Program-made: the position numbers and the translations under genes
Shown: positions 35,001 to 45,545 of the stretch, piece by piece
Position numbering within the stretch: the first letter of the stretch is position 1
How the letters are laid out: the number at the start of each line of letters is the position of its first letter
From: Tubulanus polymorphus
Lineage: Eukaryota; Nemertea; Palaeonemertea; Tubulaniformes; Tubulanidae
Length of the DNA: 64,000 nucleotides
Direction of reading: 5' to 3'
NCBI RefSeq assembly: GCF_964204645.1
Contig: NC_134033.1
Location: 12,712,155-12,776,154 of the forward strand
The notes under the pieces: generated by a model
The model's input: the letters and a program-made list of their open reading frames with translations, nothing else
Databases searched by the model: none
Told to the model about the DNA's origin: nothing

Positions 35001-37002
35001 TAACTTTTTCATAGTTTCAATGATAGAACATATACATTGTAGACTATAGTTGGCTTAAATTGACGAATTTCAAATTGAACATGTGAATACACAATATCGA
35101 GTCGCGTCGAAGACAGATGTTTAATAAATATACGGAGTATCGATCCGAACATGACTGGACTGCGGAAACCCCCCTCAACAATTATAAAGCCACAAAACTA
35201 ATCTATAAATTCACTCGACGCTCCTAGTCTGTACTGTATAATATAGGTTATTTATTGTAAATCACTTATTCGCAGATGTCGCGAAAAAGATCGTTTCTCA
35301 CAACTATAGGATCAATACGAGACTGTACGCTTTACTTTATTCTCGTGAAAATAAATCCGATACTCAATACTACAGTAGTCATAGTTAAAGCCCAACCGTT
35401 CCAACCGTGTTCCAAATGTGTTCCAACCGTTGCATGAATTCCAAATTCCCAAGTTTTTCCCAAGCCTCATAGGTGTTTTTTCAATTTTTCCAAATGGAAA
35501 TGGAGCCTTTGTAAGTAAGGCTCTTTTTAAGTACTCGATGTACGTATCTGGCTCCTGGAATTCTGAAAAAATAATCAAATCTAAAAAAAAAATATATTTT
35601 TAAAATCTTTTTTAGTCCTCCATGTTTTCATGACAATTTTTCCAAAAATATTTTTTTTGATACGTCCATCTTGATTTTCAACCCAGATATTTACAAAGGT
35701 TATTTATGCTCATCTTAATTTTCGATCTCGCCATTTGCCAAAAAATTAGTTATTTTTATTTCTCCCATCATTTGAATCAAATTCATAACAATTTTCACTC
35801 TTTTTTATTTTTTCTGGAGTCCTTCCGAGGTTTTATGTGAATAATACCCAAATGATACAAAAATTTTATCTTCGTTTTTTCCTGTTCCATTCATGAATTA
35901 CCAACACCCAAAATGGAAAATTTCCAAGCCTAAATGAATTTTAGCGATTTTCTATTCAATATCTCCGAATTTGAATAATGTTTACAATATGCGATAAAAA
36001 TATTTTAAAATAACGAAATGAAAATTAGGACGACTCCATTTTTTTCACCGCTCCAGCGGTATTAGAGTTATGGTATCCTGCGTATTACATAAATTCTGAT
36101 ATACTGTGACAGATGTAACGACAATTACCAATGAAACAAAGACAAATGCACAACAGCTTCGAAAACCGAACAAAACAAAAATTCTCTGCACGATTCAAAT
36201 CTATAATTGCTAAACATTTACATCATATTCCATATAATTCTCATCTGTGTGTGTGGATGAGATTGACACATTTTATTATGACTAATTCAGGATTTGAGTT
36301 GAGTAACTTTAATTCCACCAAGAACAGACATGAAAAATTTTTTTTTGTGTTTTCATCATGATTTTTCATATAAAGAAAAATATTTTCCCTCAATATTTTT
36401 GTTCACATTTTTTATCTAATGATCTTCATTTTGTCCATCATTTGAATTCAACACCTCACAATTTTCAGTCCATTTAATATTTTAATTCTACGCAGTCCTT
36501 CTGAAATCTTACGATATTACATTTCATATTTCTTGCAACCATGATCCAGTTGTCATGCTATGCCGCACGCAGAGGGCCAGCAGGATGCAATAAACATGGA
36601 AATCGCAAAGATTAAGCTTATGCCTGCAAAACCTTAAACTTACAAAAAACCACTTTCCACTGGCGATTGCTACAGAGTATATCTCCTCTCTAAGAAGATA
36701 ATAATGCTGATATGACCATAAAAAAGCAGGACCAGGTGAACGAAATGAAAATAATTTGATGAAAATAATTTTCCTGAAAAATGGGCTTGGCTGGCACGAA
36801 ACTGAATAAAAGACGTTGGACCTACCTTTGGACGCTTCCACACGACGCCGGCGAGTTTTCCTTTCGTATAAAACAAACTCTTGTCGTCCGGAGGGAACTC
36901 GCTGTCGATGAATAGATGTCCGCTTTCCTGCGATTGTTTCTTCAGTTTGTGAAACTCCTGCGCTTTAAACGGCCGAGGCGATTCGAATAATCCGAACACC
37001 AT
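20044..37002 (-). CDS. CAPN5: Calpain-5 (TRA-3-type) cysteine protease, complete
   Basis: Twelve coding exons join in phase to 640 aa: 36826-37002, 34517-34648, 33670-33878, 32978-33170, 32361-32557, 25613-25690, 25262-25442, 24775-24885, 24427-24623, 23821-23942, 20692-20831 and 20044-20229. The domain order is CysPc protease (about 1-345), calpain domain III (about 346-500) and C2 (about 510-640); there is no EF-hand (PEF) domain, as in calpain-5/6. The catalytic triad is visible: Cys85 in [12 protein letters not shown], His256 in KGHAYGIT and Asn289 in [11 protein letters not shown]. Domain III has [16 protein letters not shown], and the C2 has [10 protein letters not shown] and [13 protein letters not shown]. 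The length equals that of human CAPN5. The start is supported by AAACATGG and by an acceptor at 37019-37021, implying an upstream 5' UTR exon. The exon ending at 23821 uses a weak GTCGGT donor. The enzyme is a Ca2+-regulated intracellular protease. Confidence 0.95.
23460..23740. repeat. Cluster of palindromic GAGATATCTC motifs
   Basis: At least eight exact or near copies of the self-complementary GAGATATCTCA occur at roughly 25-70 bp spacing. They are often followed by TAGTTCCAG or TAATCA(C/T)TTATAT. The cluster lies in the calpain-5 intron just downstream (in gene sense) of the exon at 23821-23942. A diverged minisatellite is the simplest reading. Confidence 0.7.
24339..24410. repeat. 19-bp tandem repeat in calpain intron
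   Basis: Three copies of CTCAGCGGATCAACTGATC, the first with AGAGG for CAGCGG, adjoin the exon at 24427-24623. Each unit carries an internal GATCAACTGATC near-palindrome. Confidence 0.85.
25000..25126. mobile_element. 127-bp MITE with 27-bp terminal inverted repeats
   Basis: The left end is GTGCATCTACACCGCAGTGC followed by AGTGTAT. The right end, reverse-complemented, is GTGCGTCTACACCGCGGTGC followed by GGTGTAT, so 24 of 27 bases match. It lies within an intron of calpain-5 and is non-coding. Confidence 0.8.
27557..27865 (-). CDS. Small NPF-repeat protein nested in calpain-5 intron
   Basis: An intronless 102-aa frame starts in good context (AAAAATGGACC) and is GC-richer than its surroundings. 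It has four Asn-Pro-Phe motifs: NPFEDEE twice in identical [12 protein letters not shown] repeats, then NPFEDD and NPFKEE. The tail is [14 protein letters not shown] tripeptides are ligands of EH domains (Eps15, EHD and intersectin type), so an endocytic adaptor role is a reasonable inference; the protein is acidic and probably disordered. It lies on the same strand as calpain-5, inside its largest intron, with its own TATA-like box. It could be a retrogene, a young gene, or an unrecognised alternative exon. Confidence 0.6.
   Translation of the reverse strand: MDLRHSVKNPFEDEETATGKNPFEDEETATGKNPFEDDAEGETNDLADTNPFKEEVIPPTETEGAFFEISPDKILPTFKSTAPMPAATSSKSRWTGDFAKGY
27945..27951 (-). promoter_or_regulatory. 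TATA-like box upstream of the NPF-repeat ORF
   Basis: The minus strand reads TATAAAA about 80 bp before the ATG at 27865. That would place a transcription start near 27915-27920 and leave a 5' UTR of about 50 nt. Confidence 0.4.
28101..28133. repeat. Perfect 16-bp-arm palindrome
   Basis: CCTTGGAGTAATCATT at 28101-28116 is followed by a single A and then its exact reverse complement to 28133. It lies in the calpain-5 intron. Confidence 0.9.
31764..31812. repeat. Hairpin AACCTGGGGGTTGACTCAAT
   Basis: An arm beginning at 31764 pairs with CAATTGAGTTAACCCCCGGG and onward, ending at 31812, with two mismatches. It is probably a minimal foldback MITE related to the GTTAACTC-rich family B. Confidence 0.7.
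33377..33596 (-). mobile_element. MITE family C, copy 2, with TTA target duplication
   Basis: It begins GGCTAAAC and ends TTTAGCC, with TTA on both sides (33374-33376 and 33597-33599). The interior is the near-exact reverse complement of copy 1 at 18081-18303, including CGGCCGGGTC motifs and GATACCTTGTTTCTCCGC ends. It sits in the calpain-5 intron between exons 33670-33878 and 32978-33170. High similarity between the copies implies recent activity. Confidence 0.85.
33905..34115. repeat. Dispersed repeat D, copy 1
   Basis: A block of about 200 bp (CGATGTATTAAA, CTTGCCGGTTCAGACTGGTT, CCAATTATGT, CAACTATATCTGTACTTCGA in order) recurs at 56180-56385 with scattered differences. This copy is intronic in calpain-5. 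No ends or coding capacity were recognised. Confidence 0.75.
34649..36825. other. Calpain-5 intron between the first and second coding exons
   Basis: T-rich and AT-rich sequence with many CAATTTTTCC- or TTTTTCAATT-like low-complexity phrases from 35440 to 36500. No gene or clear mobile element was recognised. Confidence 0.5.
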
Positions 37003-38312
37003 GTTTTACTTTTTAACCCTGAAATATAATTTTAAAAAGAAAATCATTAAATCGAGTGGATAGGGTAGAAATTTGGTCCTTCTACAGATCAGTCATGACC
37101 TGTAGATGGAAATTTCAAATAAGTGTCTGCATCACTTTCATATTACCCTCCCCCAAATACAATTTTTTACTATCTAGACCTGGGATACTTCAACTTCTCC
37201 GTTGTGGGTTTTTATTTCAAATAGTAAGATACAGTCTCTTTACAAAGAGCACTTCTCAACATCATTGCGCAACTTCAAATACATGATCGAAAAACATGAG
37301 ACAAATCCCGAGCCAGTCAGACAAAAAAACAGAACCTTCAACAATCAAATTGAATTTCGATTCAACAAGATTGAACCCGTCCGCGGCCGGTCGGTCGGTG
37401 TGTACTGTGTGTGCCTGTGGGGCCACACCCACGACAAGAATTTAATGACAGTAAATAATTAGGTGAGGTTTAACTATAACTGTATATAGAGGACCTAAAG
37501 TGGTTGTTTCATTATCAAACTGACACAAACCTCAGTCACAATCCTCGTAAAATACTAATAAATGTCAGACTTTATTTGACAGATTCCTTCTTAAATTTTT
37601 ATTTCCGGGTTAATCGCGCTAACTACCGCGCGAGACCGTCATACGTTTCATGGTTTGACGGATGCGAACGAGTACGTATGTAATCTAACTATTTATCGCA
37701 ATGGTCCGACGTATTTTCAAATGGGATGCAGCGGGCCGCAAAATTCCGAGACGTCCACACGAACTATCCGGATCCCTTTCGCCTTTTCGACTCTTAGCCG
37801 TATATTGAACCTTTGATGAAAACGAAAGACAATAATAAATAAATTTCTAATTTTGATATAAAATAGCAGTAGTGTACACTGGCTAATTAGTGTTTAGTGT
37901 TCAGGTGTGGTGAGAACCCAAAAAATAGAGTCAGAACAAGTAGAGGTTTAAGTCTGAAATATTGCCTTGAACGAGAAGTTTATTATTCAAAATTTCGACT
38001 GCATCCAAATAGTCACATCTAATGTTGTAACAAAACTATGAGATACACACACGATCCAGCAGAACACACTACGTGATACAAACTAGGGCAGTACCCGTAA
38101 TATACATACAGTTACATACTAAATAAATCTCTATTGGACCCTATTTTTTAATAGTGTGGAGTTTAAATTATTGCAAATTCTACATGCAGTATAAGAACCA
38201 TAGGGCCAGAATAGGGCCAGCCCGGTAGCAGCGACAGTCGACAGCCTAGTATAGTTCTAATTAACCTTATCATAATCTGCTTGTTATAATCCTGTTTTAT
38301 CAAACACATTAA

Positions 38313-38508
38313 AGCCCAACGCACACGGCAAAACATTTGTTTCGCCGAAACAGAAAACACGTTTTTCAGAAAACGTTTTTTGCTCGTGAAAAACGTTTTT
38401 CAGTTCGGCGTTTTGTGTTTTGCATCCCCCGCACACGGCATAACAAAAAACATCGAACACGTTTTTTCAGGAGGAAAAAACTTTTTTCGGTACTGTGTGC
38501 GTTGGGCT
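38313..38508. mobile_element. 196-bp MITE with TTAA target site (piggyBac-like)
   Basis: The ends are the perfect inverted repeat AGCCCAACGCACAC / GTGTGCGTTGGGCT, each flanked by TTAA (38309-38312 and 38509-38512). The interior is rich in AAAACGTTTTT-type palindromes and a GCACACGGCA repeat. TTAA duplication is characteristic of piggyBac (and Kolobok) elements; no transposase is present. Confidence 0.8.
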
Positions 38509-38789
38509 TTAAGGTTCATATTTTGAAAATTAATTAACACTAATAATAGTGTGTAATATGTAATATGACGAAAATCTTGTGTACAATAAATAATGCACTT
38601 GTAAAGACTAATTCTCTTCCAAGGAATACCATTTCTGATAAACTGTATTGGCTTTCAATCTAATAATCTCAACATTAAACATTATAATGTACTATTTTTA
38701 GAAATGATAAATAACATAAATTTTTCTTGTAACGTACATTCATAAACATGTACAATAACGCGTATTTGTTTAGAAAGCTAAATCCTATA

Positions 38790-39174
38790 CAGTCAAGCCC
38801 CGATATACCGCCCACATCGGTAATTAGGGATTTTGTTTATTGCTCATCTTCATGTCTTCAGATCATGGTTTTCCAAGACTCAACCTATCGGATTATTGAA
38901 CCTCACGACAGGACAAACTTTGTAGTGTTGCCTGCGTTCTGTACTCAGCCAGCAGGACTCGGGTCCACTTGTCACTCCGTAGTGATAGTGAATTCAACAA
39001 CATCCTGCCTTATTCCGCTGAGTCACCCACTCCTTCGGGGATATGGAGAGTACAGCGGTTAAAGGGTTTAATTTTAACTAGTTGCAAGATAAAATACAGA
39101 TGTTCCGTCCTCAGAAAAATCCTGGCATTAGACAGCGCAGCGGACTATTAGGGAGATATACTGGGGGTTGACTG
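38790..39174. mobile_element. Tigger/pogo-like non-autonomous Tc1/mariner element
   Basis: The left end CAGTCAAGCCCCGATATACC and the right end TATACTGGGGGTTGACTG form imperfect terminal inverted repeats, flanked by TA at 38788-38789 and 39175-39176. CAGTCAACCYCGATAT-type termini are a hallmark of pogo/Tigger elements. The roughly 385-bp interior has a 104-aa open stretch without similarity to a transposase that I recognise. Confidence 0.7.
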
Positions 39175-39584
39175 TATTAGTATATACAATTCAAGTAGGT
39201 ATACATAAATAAATCAATAATAGATAGAAATATAATAACACATCATATCACAGCATGTCACGATCACATCACTGATTTGCTGCCATTTTTATACCAATAC
39301 AAAGGGGCAAAAAACAAGTACTCATGATGAGGTATCTTCTGTGTGGCTAAATACGGAGTGAAGGTTCAATAAGCATTCGAGCTCAGTAAATAAAATTATC
39401 ACCACAGAAATCAAATTCTGCCTTACACAGTAGCAGTTGAGAATAATCAGGAAAATAGAAGGTTTTGTTCAAATTCAAATTCCCAAGATTTTATCCCGAT
39501 TTTCAAGAAAATAGTCAGAATTTGCCGTAGAATAAATCCAGAATCTCCTGATCTTTGACAGATCTGTCAGAAACCGTGTATATT

Positions 39585-42500
39585 TTACGAACTGCTCGCC
39601 GCCAGTATGCTAGCGTACATTTTTCCGCCAGTTCCGAGCGCTTGTTTCAGATGATCGGGGACACCCGTCGTCTGGCCAGCCGCTGCACCCAACAACGCAC
39701 CTAACGCTGCTCCTCGATGACAGCATTCACCTGAAACAATAAGAAATATTTTCAGATAACTTTGTATACTTATAAGGAGACCCTGCTCACATAACTACAT
39801 TTAGCAGGGAGGGATCCAAGGGGACTTGAGACCACTTGTATAAATAAGTCCATCGATCTTTTTTGAGCGCCCTTATTCATTGTGTGAACAAAGATAATGT
39901 GCCTTTCAGTGTGGAGGAAAGCATCGACTGCCTTTGCAGACATCAAAGTTTTCTTTTGAAACTTGACAAGTTCTTCGAAATCAACCTTCAGCACAGGAGT
40001 ACATCTAATATCGCCTATTTTAGACATCAGAGTCCTGTTCCACAGTTCAGAGTTAAGATTTGACTCTGAGTTGACTCATTGAAAGTGAACTAAATTTAAC
40101 TCAGAGTTAACTCTAACTCACGACTCTATGGAACTGGGTCCAGGGTCCTGTTCGACAGTTCAGAGTTAAGATTTGACTCTGAGTTAACTCATCGAAAATG
40201 AACTAACTTTAACTCAGAGTTAACTCTAACTCACAACCGTGGAATTGGATCCTGAGTGCCATTTTCGGATGTAACAAGTCCTTCAAAATTGGCCTCTGTA
40301 TCCGGTCCTGTTTAGAGTGAAATATTCATAAAACGTACCTCCAACATTAGCGTTCATTAAGAGTCCGGCCTCGCAGTTGTCATGGAATGTCAGCGCTAAC
40401 AGTAACATCGAACTCATAGCGCCTTTAATGTAGCACGGCAATCCGAGGTCGGCGACAGCTTCCTGATACGCTTCAATCTGCTCTTCAGACCCCGTTTCAA
40501 ACCTTATGTAGAACACACAAATTTGTTAATCAATTAAACATGGCTGCTATATGACAACATCGACAATGGGATACCAGCAACGCTAGTGGATCAATTTCTA
40601 GTAAAATAGAAACCATTAACTGAGTGAGAAAGCAAATTTTATATCCATCTGATGACTTGATAATTTTCGAATTTGGAAGCCTAAAAATCAAGTTCATATT
40701 TCATTGAAAATTAACTGATCTTCACTACGAATGACCAAATGTGCTGTGGCGCCATCTTGTGAGTGTAAAAGATGGCTGCTATGTATCTAAAAATTTCAAC
40801 AATTAAAGATGACTGCTATCTGACATTTATGTCAATTCAATATGGCGGCTATATATGTTTAATTACCAATATTCGATAATTCTCAAACTCAAATTTGTTA
40901 TTTCGAGCAACTCTTATTTCCTAAAAAAGAATTCTACCCCGCTCCTTCAAGTAAAACGAATGACATAAACGAAATTAGTCACTTACTCGAGAACCATTTT
41001 ATTGTAGTTGATGATTTTCTTCGTCACAGTTTGGTCGTACAACCCGGAAGAGAGAACTTGCGTGATCGAGTCTTTCAGATTTTTACCGTTGCACACGTCT
41101 CGTAGCATGCGAGCGTACGCCTCGAGGTACGGTACCAACGTCTTAACGGGATGCGTCAACTTGACGAAGTCGACCACGTTTTTAACGCATTCGTTCTCCT
41201 CCAGGTGGCTGTAGTGTACGATCCAAGGTACGGCCATGACGAACGCACCGATGGACGGAAGTTGACCGTCTTCCGGTTTGCCTAGCATATCATTCGACCT
41301 GATTGAAAAATTTGAGAAACAAAAATATAATGACGTTCCACATTTAACAAGCAAATTGAATGGGAATTAATAGAAATAGGCTCGTAGACGACTTAAGAAA
41401 CGATGACTGTACAGTAGACTCTGCCTCGAATAAGATGGCTAAAGTGAGACGATGACCTGCCCAGTTAAGACTTTAATAGTAAACTCCACATGCCCCAGAC
41501 ACAATTTCAAAAATCTTCAATTCATGCCGATCTGACCATCCCATAATTTGCTGCTTTCTTGGCAGTCAATATAGGCCTATCAGTCCTACAAATGCAGAAT
41601 CTACTGTATTTGTAGTTCATGTATTCTGAGTTTGATTCACATTATGAATAAGGTACACAGTCGAAAACACTGCCGTATTTTATGACATTTTTTACACGAG
41701 ATTGAAAAATAAATCTATAGAATCTGATTCTACCTGGTTTCGGCAAATGTCAGAAGTTCTGCGGCCGCTTTCGGAGGCGAAGAACACATCGACCAATCTT
41801 TGAAGAACAGACGATGAAAAGACTCGGCGTACGTGTCGTTGTGCGTTCCGGGAGTCGTCATGAATTCGACGTAGTCGGCCATGACCGCCGCGCGAGTCTC
41901 GGCAGACGGATTCTGACCGGCGGCGTCGACTCGTCGTAACGTCTGCAGAACTCGCAACGAACACAAACTGTTCAAAGTGCTATCACCAGCAGCCATACCT
42001 GTCAATAAACAACTACTTAATCAGTTTCAGGATTGGCACTCCGGTACAAATCTAGCCTACTGCCGTTGAAAATCGGTACTTGAAAATAGATTGTATCGAA
42101 TATAAAAAGAGCGAGAATCATCCTTATTTCAAGATCAAGAACACCCAAATAAATCCATATTTTTCCAGTAAAAATTGAAAATAAAAGTTGGCAGGCAGTT
42201 CAATCTTTCAAAACTGTCACCAAACTTATGTTAACGTTGTCCCACTCTTAAGCAGTTTACCTTGATGATAATGCGTTCCACGGTCATTACTCTGCCAGTA
42301 TTTCAACTTATCGTGTAGAATGATGTTGCCGATGATGGGAGCGGATGGTTTAGAAGCACCGTGTCGTCCGGAACCATCTGCAAAACAAGAATTTCTTATT
42401 CAACGAGCTGTAACCGTATTAATTGATTGATACCTGGGTTGAAAGTCTAACTATCTAATAAGTGGATTTTTAGCTAGATTGTGACATTCATCACTAACTG

Positions 42501-42996
42501 GGTTAAGTGTCTTTGACTGTCATGGCTTTAGACCTGTCTAAGACCAAGTCTGTTCCCGATCTAACAATGTTTAAACATAAATTTGATGCCAAATTCAGAC
42601 TACTTACCTAAGTCTTGACTATAGAACTAGCCTCAGGTTATGACCCTTAATAAAATCTGGGTCATGGACCTTGACCAATAACTAGTTCATGAGACCTTAG
42701 CTTTAACCAATAAATAGGTTGTAACCTTAACCCTGTTCTAATGCGGCGGAAAAACCTTTTTCAACAAATGACAAAAGGCTCTTACTCCGAATACAGATGA
42801 ATAAATCGATTCAATTCTTACCAGTAGCCGATAAGGATAAGATACAGGAAGGGTGACGTATGCACGGTGGTCTGTAAGTTGTGATCCAACCGTTGTATAA
42901 ACGTTTAATATCCGGAGGCCGATAAAACCAATGAACCGGCATCGATAGACTATCAGCTACGAGCATTCCCCATATCGCTTCAATCTTAGTTGCCAT
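39585..42996 (-). CDS. ADP-ribosylglycohydrolase-family protein, crystallin-J1-like
   Basis: Six exons, 42822-42996, 42261-42377, 41734-41998, 40987-41298, 40339-40502 and 39585-39730, join in phase to 392 aa. The N-terminus IEAIWGMLVADSLSMPVHWF matches the opening helix of the ADPRH fold (GxxxGDxxGxPxE-like). HYHQGMAAGDSTLN (about 94-107), THNDTYAESFHRLFF in the middle, and NANVGGECCHRGAALGALLG near the C-terminus match the crystallin-J1 branch. Canonical hydrolases have a GGDxDT metal-binding motif where this protein has GGECCHRG, so classical Mg2+-dependent hydrolysis is doubtful. The protein is predicted to be soluble, with no signal peptide. The start in GCGATGG is good, and an acceptor-like CTGCAG at 43034-43039 may mark a spliced 5' UTR. 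Confidence 0.85.
40033..40255. repeat. Two adjacent copies of foldback family B
   Basis: Two copies with a 113-bp period (starting 40033 and 40146) share TCCTGTTC(C/G)ACAGTTCAGA, GACTCTGAGTT(G/A)ACTCAT, AACTCAGAGTTAACTCTAAC and GGAA(C/T)TGG. Each is itself a near-palindrome. They lie in the intron of the hydrolase gene between its last two exons. Confidence 0.8.
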
Positions 42997-43222
42997 CGCT
43001 GCACTGCGTTATTCCCAATACCGTACGAGGCAACTGCAGAAGAAATAGATATATTACATAACAGATGTCAGCGACATGGATGGCAATAAAGTGTCGGCAA
43101 CATGTTTTAACCTGTCAGCAGGGCCGTCGGAAGGAAAATTTCTGTGGGGCAGCAATTATATTCATGAACTGATAAAGCTGTATTACAGCGAAGGCGTGAA
43201 GCCCAGGTCTAGGGGTCCTCCC

Positions 43223-43345
43223 TAGTTAGTTACCTAACTAGTTTCACAGTCGGATATTTTCACAAACCACATATAACCGTTGGTATAAGCCCATCTGATT
43301 ATAAAAAGCTTACCACCAACGATTAGCTGATTAGGTAACTAACTA
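43223..43345. mobile_element. 123-bp MITE with perfect 15-bp inverted ends
   Basis: TAGTTAGTTACCTAA at 43223-43237 is the exact reverse complement of TTAGGTAACTAACTA at 43331-43345. The interior is non-coding. It sits upstream of the hydrolase gene. Confidence 0.75.
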
Positions 43346-43670
43346 CTGAAATGAAAGATATGTCAGTGGTAAGTTGTAATGGCACCTCTGAGGAAAGTTT
43401 GTTATTTTGTAGGATTTTACATTTTTTGAATAAATAAATTCTGGATTTTAAAATTCTTTTATTTTTAGTGGGTTTTTTATCGTATTGAGATTTGAGACTG
43501 AGACTATTATGCAATGCAAATTGCAATGCTGAAATTATTGTAAACATTTTTTGGGGATGACATTACCTTCAAGGAACCAAGGAGCAAATACGAATTTTTA
43601 ATACGAATCTCAGAATAAAACGAAACAGGTTAAACTGCAGCTATGCAGCATGTCCCGTGAGAGGACCTGG

Positions 43671-43706
43671 GGCCTGTGACGGGACAAGGATGTCCCGTCA
43701 CAGGCC
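43671..43706. repeat. Left subterminal perfect hairpin
   Basis: GGCCTGTGACGGGACA, loop AGGA, then the exact reverse complement. The same GGCCTGTGACGGGACA sequence recurs inside the right-end hairpin loop (50727-50742, inverted), tying the two ends together. Confidence 0.9.
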
Positions 43707-44097
43707 GCGATGGAAAATGAAAACTTTGCATTTCGTAGACGAAATGTCGAAAGAAACTGCACTCGATTGGTTACTATATACACTCAAAATAATGTTAAGA
43801 ACATGTTAATAATCGAAATTTGTTCGTAATTTTATTATTTCAGATCAATGATATCATCAAATCGAAACATTAAATGTAATAATGAAGATCGGATCAAGAG
43901 AAGACAGAACCACAGCTATCGAAATTTCAATTTTTAGTGTATAGACTGACTCATACTATCGAAAATAAAGTGAATGTATCTTGACAATTTTGGTGCCAAT
44001 GGTGTTAGTAACCGTTTGTTAAGCGTTACACTGCAAACAAAAGTAAAAGTGGAGGGGGCAACTTAATGGCCCTAGATCACTCTCGAGAGAGAATTCA

Positions 44098-45272
44098 AAG
44101 TGAGGGACCCGATTCAACACACTGTCCCGTGAGAAGACCCGATTCAACTTACTGTCCCGTGAGAGGACCCGATTTCAAATACTGTCCCGTGAGAGGACCC
44201 GATTCAACACACTGTCCCGTGAGAGGGCCCGATTTTAAATACTTTCCCGTGGGAGGACTCGATTCAACACACTGTCCCGTGAGAGGACCTGATTCAACAC
44301 ACTGTCCCGTGAGAGGACCCGATTTCAAATAATGTCCCGTGAGAGGGCCCGATTCAACACACTGTCCCGTGAGAGGACCCGATTTTAAATACTGTCCCGT
44401 GAGAGGACCCGGTTCAACACACTGTTCCGTGAGAGGGCCCGATTTTAAATACTGTCCCGTGAGAGGATCCGATTTTGAATACTGTCCCGTGATAGGGCCC
44501 GGTTTCAAATAATGTCCCGTGAGAGGGCCCGATTCAACTCACTGTCCCGTGAGAGGGCCCGATTTTAAATACTGTCCCGTGAGAGGACCCGATTTTGAAT
44601 ACTGTCCCGTGAGAGGGCCCGGTTTCAAATAATGTCCCGTGAGAGGGCCCGATTCAACACACTGTCCCGTGAGAGGACCCGATTTTAAATACTGTCCCGT
44701 GAGAGGACCCGGTTCAACACACTGTTCCGTGAGAAGACCCGATTCAACACACTGTCCCGTGAGAGGACCCGATTTTAAATACTGTCCCGTGAGAGGACCC
44801 GATTTTAAATACTGTCCCGTGAGAGGACCCGGTTCAACACACTGTCCCGTGAGAAGACCCGATTCAACACACTGTCCCGTGAGAGGACCCGATTTTAAAT
44901 ACTGTCCCGTGAGAGGACCCGGTTCAACACACTGTCCCGTGAGAAGACCCGATTCAACACACTGTCCCGTGAGAGGACCCGATTTTAAATACTGTCCCGT
45001 GAGAAGACCCGATTCAACACACTGTCCCGTGAGAGGACCCGATTTTAAATACTGTCCCGTGAGAGGACCCGATTTTAAATACTGTCCCGTGAGAAGACCC
45101 GATTCAACACACTGTCCCGTGAGAGGACCCGATTTTAAATACTGTCCCGTGAGAAGACCCGGTTCAACACACTGTCCCGTGAGAGGACCCGATTTTAAAT
45201 ACTGTCCCGTGAGAAGACCCGGTTCAACACACTGTCCCGTGAGAGGACCCGATTTTAAATACTGTCCCGTGA
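44098..45272 (+). repeat. Left 30-bp minisatellite arm (about 39 units)
   Basis: Each unit is a near-constant 17-base part, GTCCCGTGAGAGGACCC, plus a 13-base variable part of two main kinds: GATTCAACACACT (type A) and GATTTTAAATACT (type B). A and B alternate irregularly. The unit is a multiple of 3, so frames stay open (decapeptides RGPDSTHCPV and RGPDFKYCPV). The frames are a by-product of the period; nothing else suggests a protein. The array runs without a gap into the first partial copy of the exon module of the internal gene at GTGAGCCAAAAG. Confidence 0.95.
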
Positions 45273-45545
45273 GCCAAAAGTTGTTGAATGAGTATCTTTA
45301 TGACGAATAGTGAATATTGGTGGAATATTTCTCTATTTTGATTTGTAGGTGTCCGGCGAACGACAGGACCAAGACGACGACGTGGACAATGATATTTCAA
45401 ACGTGAGTCAAAAGTTGTTGAATAAATATCTTTATGACAAATAGTGAATATTGTTGGAATATTTCTCTATTTTGATTTATAGGTGTCCGGCGAACGACAG
45501 GACCAAGACGACGACGTGGACGATGATATTTCAAACGTGGGCCAA
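45270..45545 (+). repeat. Tandem triplication of an exon-bearing module (about 134 bp)
   Basis: Two full copies (starting near 45311 and 45445) and one truncated copy (45270-45310) share CAAAAGTTGTTGAAT, then TTTATGAC, then GTGAATATTG(G/T)TGGAATAT. Each full copy ends in a 54-bp exon coding for SGERQDQDDDVD. The truncated copy abuts the last minisatellite unit. Confidence 0.85.

Larger units (their letters stand above)
37019..39584. other. Intergenic region between calpain-5 and the hydrolase gene
   Basis: Probable 5' UTR exon and promoter territory of calpain-5 lies near 37.6-37.8 kb, which is richer in CpG than its flanks; the exact start is not visible. Two mobile elements (38.3 and 38.8 kb) are annotated separately. 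No further gene was recognised. Confidence 0.4.

Noticed and set aside
38748-39062. 104-aa frame as a gene
   Set aside because: It lies almost wholly inside the pogo-like element with TA-flanked inverted ends and lacks transposase similarity.
44639-45310. Long open frames of decapeptide repeats (RGPDSTHCPV-like) in both arms
   Set aside because: They exist because the unit is 30 bp, a multiple of three. Several frames on both strands are open, and there is no sign of a start region or a conserved domain.
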